From Proteiniphilum sp. (GTDB lineage Bacteria; Bacteroidota; Bacteroidia; Bacteroidales; Dysgonomonadaceae), in assembly GCA_012728465.1 (NCBI GenBank), contig JAAYFB010000158.1, positions 1 to 5,136 on the forward strand: a stretch of 5,136 bases of DNA. The letters are read 5' to 3'. Shown here piece after piece: positions 1 through 5,136 of this stretch (the stretch's first letter is position 1; each line of letters opens with the position of its first letter). Both the position numbers and the translations under genes were made by a program. The notes below the pieces were generated by a model, which worked only from the letters and a program-made list of their open reading frames with translations, was not told where the DNA came from and made no database searches.

Positions 1-497
1 GTTCCCCTAACATCTTGTATCTCCTTGTGATTTTCGCCCCACCACTTCCTGTGATAATATGGATCAGTAAAATATATGCCACCATTGGGAGATACCCACA
101 CATCATTAGGTCCGTTTAAATACTTATTATCATAGCTATTGCAAAGTGTGATTAAGTTTTTATTTTCGTCAAAGTAGGCCAATTCATTTTTTTCGTCAGC
201 ACAAGTGAATAGCCTATATTCAGAATCGAAGTACATGCCGTTTGATCTTCCCGTACCTTCAAGCCAAAGCATTATGCCCTCGTCTTCATCCCAAACGTAT
301 ATTCTATCATTGGGCTGATCGGTAAAATATACGCGCCCATCTTTATCCGCTGTTGGTCCTTCGGTAAATGAAAAGTCGGAGCCTGCTTTCTCTACAGCGG
401 CATTAATGGCTATAATGGACTTACTGTCCTCTTGTGCTTGCATCAATAATGCTGAAGGCATTATTAGTGAAATTGCTATTATTATTGTTTTATTCAT
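1..497 (-). CDS. Exported SMP-30/gluconolactonase-family protein, 3' end outside window
   Basis: Reading the minus strand from the ATG at 497 gives 165 open codons with no stop before the window edge, so the C-terminal part is missing (family members are usually about 280-340 residues). Residues 1-22 form a signal peptide: MNK, a hydrophobic core (TIIIAISLIMPSALLM), then A-Q at a likely cleavage site, so the mature protein should be periplasmic or secreted. The rest matches the SMP-30/gluconolactonase/LRE beta-propeller: FTEGP at 44-48 (E46 is the expected metal-binding Glu at the start of the first blade), GRVYFTD at 54-60, SNGM at 85-88, and NGPNDVWV then GGIYFTDP at 128-146, the most conserved blade of the family. 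Such enzymes hydrolyse sugar lactones or related esters with a divalent metal, but the substrate cannot be told here and the later metal ligands are outside the window. It lies behind a strong terminator, so it is probably transcribed separately from the efflux genes. No Shine-Dalgarno is seen; the start is chosen because the signal peptide begins there. Confidence 0.85.
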   Translation of the reverse strand, partial: MNKTIIIAISLIMPSALLMQAQEDSKSIIAINAAVEKAGSDFSFTEGPTADKDGRVYFTDQPNDRIYVWDEDEGIMLWLEGTGRSNGMYFDSEYRLFTCADEKNELAYFDENKNLITLCNSYDNKYLNGPNDVWVSPNGGIYFTDPYYHRKWWGENHKEIQDVRG

Positions 498-540
498 ATC
501 ATCATGGGGTAATTAAAAGTTTATTTAGACTGCAATATAC

Positions 541-580
541 AAAAAGCTCCTGTGAATAAATATTATCACAGGAGCTTTTT
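541..580 (-). terminator. Intrinsic terminator of the efflux operon, possibly bidirectional
   Basis: This is a perfect 15-bp inverted repeat: 541-555 pairs with 566-580 around a 10-base AT-rich loop. The inner part is GC-richer (GCTCCTGTG) and the outer end is a run of A on one side and T on the other, so either strand gives a hairpin followed by U residues (five on the minus strand, seven on the plus strand). It starts 21 bases after the stop of the 97-residue gene and precedes the SMP-30-family gene, so its evident role is to end the minus-strand operon of adaptor, pump and PII-like gene. Confidence 0.9.
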
Positions 581-601
581 TAAGAAACATATCAATACAA
601 A

Positions 602-895
602 CTAATCATCCAATTTCCACGAATGCACCGCCACTATCTCGGCGCTATTAAATGCATTCTTGTTCATTTCTTTTATCTCTTTAATCAAGGTGTCCGACTT
701 ATTATTATCTGCTTCCTGAATTAAAATGCTTGCATTGTATCCAGGCCATATTGCAGTGTTTAGCCTTGGCTGTGCGTAATCACTTTTGGCCGTTACTAAA
801 TCTATTGTTTGGTAGTTCATTATCTCCATTTCATCAATCATATCCCAAAGGATCTCTACCATACTGATGTTGCAAGTTATATATATAAATTTCAT
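602..895 (-). CDS. Small PII-like protein, last gene of RND efflux operon
   Basis: A 97-residue soluble protein with no signal peptide or membrane segment, so presumably cytoplasmic. Its predicted order fits the ferredoxin-like fold of PII and PII-like signalling proteins: strand KFIYITC (2-8), helix about 11-26, strand about 29-34, a loop around 35-52 where PII carries its T-loop, strand ASILIQEA (55-62), helix about 66-80, and strand EIVAVHSW (86-93). The pattern of a Trp-Pro shortly before an N-A/S-I strand (IWPGYNASILI, 49-59) resembles, as I remember them, small PII-like proteins of Bacteroidota; this is recollection, not a search. The canonical PII T-loop (uridylylation-site Tyr, long flexible loop) is not recognisable, so it is not GlnB/GlnK. 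It lies 47 bases after the pump gene in the same direction and ends just before a strong terminator. Small PII-like proteins linked to RND metal efflux (for example DUF3240) are known, so a role in sensing or modulating the pump is a reasonable inference. A role outside efflux, or a different ferredoxin-like family, remains possible. Confidence 0.7.
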   Translation of the reverse strand: MKFIYITCNISMVEILWDMIDEMEIMNYQTIDLVTAKSDYAQPRLNTAIWPGYNASILIQEADNNKSDTLIKEIKEMNKNAFNSAEIVAVHSWKLDD

Positions 896-910
896 ATCAT
901 ATTTGTTTTA

Positions 911-938
911 AAAGGGCAATCACATAGGATTGCCCTCT
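911..938 (-). promoter_or_regulatory. Intergenic hairpin between pump and PII-like gene
   Basis: A perfect 8-bp inverted repeat, AGGGCAAT at 913-920 and ATTGCCCT at 929-936, encloses an 8-base loop. One G-U and one A-U pair extend it to about 10 bp. On the minus strand it begins a few bases after the pump stop codon (943-945) and is followed by only four U before UUUUAAAAC. This is the geometry of a weak intrinsic terminator, or of an mRNA-stabilising or processing stem. It may reduce read-through into the 97-residue gene, or protect the 3' end of the pump message. The hairpin is seen directly; its function is inferred. Confidence 0.5.
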
Positions 939-942
939 ACGG

Positions 943-3900
943 TTATTTTTGTGCACGCATGCGTGCCATTTCTCTATCTTGCTTTAGTGTGCGATGATTT
1001 AGTGCTGTGTACATCGTTGGAACAATGATTAGTGTAACGATAGTTGACACGAGCAATCCACCAATAATTGTAATACCTAGTGGGGCATACATCTCTTTAC
1101 CCATTCCTGAGCTAAGCGCCATTGGCAACATACCAAGTATGGTGGTCATAGATGTCATAAGTACTGGTCTCAATCTAGATCGACCTGCCTCCATAACTGC
1201 ATCACGTAGGTTGTAGTTACGCTTGCGAAGCATATTGGTATAGTCCACAAGAATAATTCCATTGTTTACCACAATACCCACAAGCATAATCAATCCTATA
1301 AATGTGGTTACACTAAGCGTAAGTCCCGTAGTAAAGAATGCCCATATCACTCCTACCAATGTAAATGGTATTGCAAATAGAATAATAAAAGGGTCTTTAA
1401 GTGACTCAAATTGTGCTGCCATAACCATATATACCAATATTATTCCGAGGAAGAAGATTAGGTATAGTGAGCTAAATGACTCTGACTGATCACCCACCTG
1501 ACCGCCTATTTCTATATTCACTCCTTCGGGTAGTTGCACCTCATCAATAATATTTTGAGCAATAGCAGTTGCATCACCAAGAGAAATATCTAACAAGTTG
1601 GCTGTTGCTTTCACAAATCGCTGTTGCGCTTGACGCTGTATTTCTAGTGGACCTGTTGTTTCTACAATATCTGCGATAGCCGATAGTGGCACTGCTTTGC
1701 CAAGCAAATTGGTCACAGTCATTTCGTTTAGCTTAGCCACCTGATTGCGATACTCGGGTTCGTATTGCACCACAATGCCATATTCGTTACCACCTTCAGT
1801 AAACTCACCAGATTCAGTTCCAAATAGGTTTTGACGTACTTGCATACCAATCATTGCCACGTTAAGTGCCATTTGCGAGGCTTTGTCTTTATCAACTATA
1901 ATTTGCACCTCAAGCTTACCTGGATCTATAGTCGTAGCTACATCAGTAAACGTTTGTTCATCAATCATCTTTTGCTCAATCTCACGAATAACCGAGTTTA
2001 GCTTATCATAATCATTGCCTGTTGCAATAACTTCAATAGGTCGTTTGTTACCCGTAAGTGCTGATGCTAACACACTACCTCCCTGCACACGCACTTTTTC
2101 TAGTTGTGGCATATCTTCTACTCTTTTTCTAACTGCGTCGCCAATCTCTCCTGCACTACGCTCTCTATCATCTGAGGGGATAAGGTGACACAACACTGTA
2201 CCTACGTTTTTACCCTCCTTAAACCCTACTGTAGTAAGCGTACCATCCTTAGTTTGTCCTGATATAGATGCTAACGCACCATCTGCAATCTCAGGAATCT
2301 CGTCAAGCATTATTTGCAATATGCGTTGTCCAATGCTATCAGTCTGCTGTGCACTTGTTCCCACTTCTGTTTCATATACTACCGAAATGGTTCCTGCATC
2401 AAAATCAGGAATGTAGTCAGTTCCCACATTGCGAGCCAAAAACATAGTGCCCACAAATATTGCTAGAGCTACTGTTAATGTAATTCCTTTATGAAATACA
2501 GCCCAACCAAGTAGTGATTTATAACCATTCTCTATTTTATTAAATACCTTCTCACTAGCAATGTAAAATTTAGAATGACGCTTTTCATCCTTACCACGTG
2601 GTGCTTCTTTCAATAGTCGTGATGAGAGCATTGGCGTAAGTGTAAGTGCCGTAAACAGTGATGTTGCCAAACATACAGAAGTAATAATAGCCAACTGCTT
2701 AAACATTATACCTACAATACCCCCCATGAATAACATAGGCAAGAAAACCACAAGAGTGGTTACGGTGGATGCCACAATGGCCATACCCATTTCTGAAGCA
2801 CCAAATATTGCAGCCTGCTTTGGCTTAGCGCCACTCTCGATGTGTTGTGTAATGTTCTCAAGCACTACAATGGCATTGTCAACCACCATGCCAATGGCAA
2901 TGATTAATGACATTAGAGAGAATATATTAATTGTATATCCCAACAAGTACATTGTGATGAATGCACTAATCAAAGAGATAGGCATTGTGACGAAAACAAT
3001 AAGACTAGATTTCCATTCTCTCAAGAACATAAGCACTACAAGAGTAACAAATATAAGAGCATACCAAATAGATGATGTAAGGTTTTTAACCGTCGATACA
3101 ACCATTTCATCAGTACTCATTACCTCGTATACTTCTATATCAGAGGGTAGGGAAGATTGTATTTCCGCCATCTTTGCACGAATAGCATTTGCTACTTCTA
3201 CCGTATTGCTACCAGATTGTTTTTGAATCATCATCGCTACACCTTCACCTACGTGATTACGTGCATATGATTCTTTCTCCATAAATGTATCCTCAACTGT
3301 GGCTACATCCCTCAATCTGATTACTTGTCCGTTGAATGCCTTGAGCACTGTGTTTGCAATTTCGTCAACCGAATCAAACTTGCCTGGCAAATGTACTGAG
3401 AAATCATACACACCCATATTTATATTCCCAGCCGGAACATTAATATTGTTTGCTTTAAGCATCGTAGATATTTGCGATGTGGATAATCCGTAAGCATTAA
3501 GTTGTTGTGGGTTAACACTAATCTTGATTTCACGCTCGGGTTGTCCCAAATATACTACAGTACCTACACCATCTACTTTACGTAATACAGATGCTATGTC
3601 TTCCTCAATAATGTTTTCGATGCCATAGTAGTTTTCTTTTGCATTTACTGCATAAGCCAAAACAGGCATCATAGATGAGTTAATTTTGTAAATAATAGGC
3701 TGACGTGCAGCAGCAGGAAGTCTGTTTTTTCCAAGCTCTATTAAGTCGCGAGCATCATTGGCTGCGGAGGTTACATCTCCTCCCCAACTATAACTCAATT
3801 GAATAAAAGAGACATTTTCTTTTGATGTTGAGTTTATCTCTACAAGATGGTCGGCAGCTGCTAACACTGTCTCTAAAGGTTTGGTAACCTGTTCTTCTAC

Positions 3901-4074
3901 CTCATTGGCAGATGCCCCAGGATATACGGTGATTACCGTAACGGATGGGAACTCCATCTCGGGCATTAAATCAAGTGGCAACATCTTTAAGGATACCACT
4001 CCAAGTAAAATGATGCCTAAAAATAACATAGCAGTTGCTATGGGTCTTTTTACGCCTATTTCAGGTAACTTCAT
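943..4074 (-). CDS. RND efflux permease (HAE-1/AcrB-type inner-membrane pump)
   Basis: A complete 1043-residue protein of the usual RND length and duplicated architecture. TM1 is at about 12-32, followed by the porter-domain opening LPLDLMPEMEFP (32-43) and YPGASANEVEEQVTKPLE (51-68). A first periplasmic loop runs to about 335. TM2-TM6 span about 336-482, a charged cytoplasmic linker lies at about 485-525, TM7 at about 529-548, the second periplasmic loop at about 553-865, and TM8-TM12 at about 868-1024. It should form a trimer that takes substrates from the periplasm or outer leaflet and exports them through an adaptor and a TolC-like channel, driven by protons. In TM4 the relay motif is VDNAIVV (D399, N400), and in TM10 it is VNNGIILVD (N937, where AcrB has Lys940). 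The TM11 motif RLRPVLMTS (967-975) keeps the Arg and Thr equivalent to AcrB R971 and T978. Motifs point to HAE-1-like rather than metal-specific CzcA/CusA pumps, but the substrate cannot be assigned. The start is preceded by an A-rich leader and sits 65 bases after the adaptor gene. No frameshift is seen. Confidence 0.97.
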   Translation of the reverse strand: MKLPEIGVKRPIATAMLFLGIILLGVVSLKMLPLDLMPEMEFPSVTVITVYPGASANEVEEQVTKPLETVLAAADHLVEINSTSKENVSFIQLSYSWGGDVTSAANDARDLIELGKNRLPAAARQPIIYKINSSMMPVLAYAVNAKENYYGIENIIEEDIASVLRKVDGVGTVVYLGQPEREIKISVNPQQLNAYGLSTSQISTMLKANNINVPAGNINMGVYDFSVHLPGKFDSVDEIANTVLKAFNGQVIRLRDVATVEDTFMEKESYARNHVGEGVAMMIQKQSGSNTVEVANAIRAKMAEIQSSLPSDIEVYEVMSTDEMVVSTVKNLTSSIWYALIFVTLVVLMFLREWKSSLIVFVTMPISLISAFITMYLLGYTINIFSLMSLIIAIGMVVDNAIVVLENITQHIESGAKPKQAAIFGASEMGMAIVASTVTTLVVFLPMLFMGGIVGIMFKQLAIITSVCLATSLFTALTLTPMLSSRLLKEAPRGKDEKRHSKFYIASEKVFNKIENGYKSLLGWAVFHKGITLTVALAIFVGTMFLARNVGTDYIPDFDAGTISVVYETEVGTSAQQTDSIGQRILQIMLDEIPEIADGALASISGQTKDGTLTTVGFKEGKNVGTVLCHLIPSDDRERSAGEIGDAVRKRVEDMPQLEKVRVQGGSVLASALTGNKRPIEVIATGNDYDKLNSVIREIEQKMIDEQTFTDVATTIDPGKLEVQIIVDKDKASQMALNVAMIGMQVRQNLFGTESGEFTEGGNEYGIVVQYEPEYRNQVAKLNEMTVTNLLGKAVPLSAIADIVETTGPLEIQRQAQQRFVKATANLLDISLGDATAIAQNIIDEVQLPEGVNIEIGGQVGDQSESFSSLYLIFFLGIILVYMVMAAQFESLKDPFIILFAIPFTLVGVIWAFFTTGLTLSVTTFIGLIMLVGIVVNNGIILVDYTNMLRKRNYNLRDAVMEAGRSRLRPVLMTSMTTILGMLPMALSSGMGKEMYAPLGITIIGGLLVSTIVTLIIVPTMYTALNHRTLKQDREMARMRAQK

Positions 4075-4139
4075 TTGTTTTTTAGTTTTAAATTATATAT
4101 AATCAATGACTGATGTGGAAAGAATATTTTACAATGATT

Positions 4140-5136
4140 CTATTTTACTATTTCAATCTTTGAACCATCATCCAATCTGTTTTTGCCATCAACCACAACA
4201 ATAGTGTTTTCATCAATCTCGGGTATGTGTATGAATGCATCAATCGATTCGCCACGAGTTATTTTAGTACGAGTTACTGTGTTGTCGCTGTTCACAATAA
4301 ATAGGTAATTTTCTCCAGTGCCTTGTTGTCTGTAAATCGCATTTACGGGAACAAACACACCTGTGGCTTGTGGCATCTCAATTGCTGTGCGACAATACAT
4401 GCCTGGCTTTAGCTTTCCACTATTGTTCGCTACTGTTATCTCTACAGTTGATGTACGTGACATGGTAGATAGAACTGGCGATATATATGATACTTTGCCA
4501 CTTATTACTTCATCAGGATATGCATCAAAGAATAAGTCAACGGATTGCCCTGTTTTAATAGCATTTAGCTCTTTTTCGTTTACTTCGATGCTTACTTTTA
4601 GTGGGTTAAGCTGCATGAGAGTAACTACACCACCCTTAACTTTTAAATCGTCGCTTAGAGATGGAACAAACGAGAAGTTCTCTCCTACATTTACCATCAC
4701 ATCTGTAAGCACACCTCCAAATGGAGCAGTAATAGATGTATTCTTTTTTAGCATGTCCACCTTGGATTGAGATGCTTCAAACTTTGCTTTTATGTGATCA
4801 TAGTCCATGATGCTCATGCTGCCTTTTTCTTTTAGTCGGCTCACACGCTCAAAGTCCTTGCGAATAGCCTCTAGTTCTATCTGTGCTTGAATAAGCATCT
4901 CGTCAGACATTTCAACTATCACACTGCCTTTAGGCACAAAACTACCGCGTTGATAATTTATTTTTTCCACACGACCAGGAATTGCTGAGCCTAGATTTAC
5001 CTCTTGATTTGGTTCTGCTGTACCTGTATATCTTAACTCTGGATAATATTCTTTAGTTTGGCTTGTAGCTACAGTAACTTTCACTGTACTATTTGTATCT
5101 ACTGTAGTAGTAGTTTTATTTTTTGAACAACCAGTA
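4140..5136 (-). CDS. RND efflux periplasmic adaptor lipoprotein, 5' end outside window
   Basis: The frame stays open from the TAG at 4140-4142 to the right edge, giving 331 visible codons; the true start is upstream of the window. A GTG at 5084 could open a 314-residue frame, but the coding sequence clearly continues upstream. The first visible residues are T-G-C-S-K-N-K followed by a Thr-rich stretch. T-G-C is the end of a lipobox and the polar run is a typical lipoprotein linker, so Cys (5127-5129) is the likely lipidated residue, anchoring the protein in a periplasmic-facing membrane leaflet. In visible numbering: first half of the lipoyl-like barrel-sandwich 48-75 (GSAIPGRVEKI), a fairly short alpha-hairpin 80-132, second lipoyl half with the hallmark TAPFGGVL (136-143), beta-barrel about 177-257 (ending KLKPGMYCRTAIEM), and membrane-proximal domain 260-331 (VFVPVNAIY onward). 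This is the membrane fusion protein family (AcrA/MdtA/HlyD_D23 type). It links the RND permease encoded just downstream to an outer-membrane channel. Confidence 0.95.
   Translation of the reverse strand, partial: TGCSKNKTTTTVDTNSTVKVTVATSQTKEYYPELRYTGTAEPNQEVNLGSAIPGRVEKINYQRGSFVPKGSVIVEMSDEMLIQAQIELEAIRKDFERVSRLKEKGSMSIMDYDHIKAKFEASQSKVDMLKKNTSITAPFGGVLTDVMVNVGENFSFVPSLSDDLKVKGGVVTLMQLNPLKVSIEVNEKELNAIKTGQSVDLFFDAYPDEVISGKVSYISPVLSTMSRTSTVEITVANNSGKLKPGMYCRTAIEMPQATGVFVPVNAIYRQQGTGENYLFIVNSDNTVTRTKITRGESIDAFIHIPEIDENTIVVVDGKNRLDDGSKIEIVK

Noticed and set aside
506..545. Possible Bacteroidota-type promoter for the SMP-30 gene (TTTG at 543-540 and TAAACTTT downstream)
   Set aside because: The downstream element does not match TAnnTTTG well and the spacing is shorter than usual. 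A promoter is expected here, but I cannot place it.
809..997. Short plus-strand frame of 62 codons spanning the pump/PII-like gap
   Set aside because: It runs antisense across two real genes and an intergenic hairpin, with no protein features of its own.
2726..3226. Open frame of 166 codons on the plus strand inside the pump gene
   Set aside because: It is fully antisense to the highly conserved TM2-TM5 region of the RND permease. Its composition is that of an antisense shadow, with no recognisable domain or leader.
4092..4103. 12-base palindrome ATTATATATAAT in the adaptor-pump gap, considered as an operator
   Set aside because: It is pure A/T in an AT-rich leader, without a second half-site pattern or a regulator gene nearby, so chance is the simplest explanation.
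4363..4770. Open frame of 135 codons on the plus strand inside the adaptor gene
   Set aside because: It is antisense to a clear membrane-fusion-protein coding sequence and shows no family motifs; it is a shadow frame.

Overview
The window looks like a chromosomal segment of a Bacteroidota bacterium, most likely Bacteroidales. This is inferred from moderately AT-rich DNA, A-rich leaders without Shine-Dalgarno motifs before the starts, and the style of the proteins: a lipoprotein efflux adaptor, an RND pump with VDN and VNN core motifs, and a secreted SMP-30-type protein. The exact taxon cannot be fixed from sequence alone. All supported genes are on the minus strand, so transcription runs from high to low coordinates.

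Layout in transcription order. (1) 5136-4140: periplasmic adaptor (membrane fusion protein) of an RND efflux system, 5'-truncated by the window edge. Its visible N-terminus contains a T-G-C lipobox-like end followed by a polar linker, so it is very probably a lipoprotein whose start codon lies just outside. (2) 4074-943: a complete 1043-residue RND inner-membrane permease of the HAE-1/AcrB type. (3) A small hairpin at 938-911. (4) 895-602: a 97-residue protein that I read as a PII-like (ferredoxin-fold) small protein. (5) A perfect 15-bp stem terminator at 580-541 that closes this operon. (6) 497-1: the 5' part of a separate gene for an exported SMP-30/gluconolactonase-family protein, cut by the left edge.

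How they work together: adaptor and permease are two of the three parts of a tripartite proton-driven efflux pump. The outer-membrane TolC-like channel is not in the window; it may lie upstream of the adaptor or elsewhere. The PII-like protein is co-directional with the pump and ends at the operon terminator, which makes it a candidate cytoplasmic regulator or sensor for the pump. The hairpin between the two could set the ratio of their expression. This pump/PII-like pairing is the most interesting feature here. The SMP-30 gene lies beyond the terminator and is probably independent. There is no gene-free stretch above 300 bases, and I see no RNA genes, mobile elements or CRISPR arrays.
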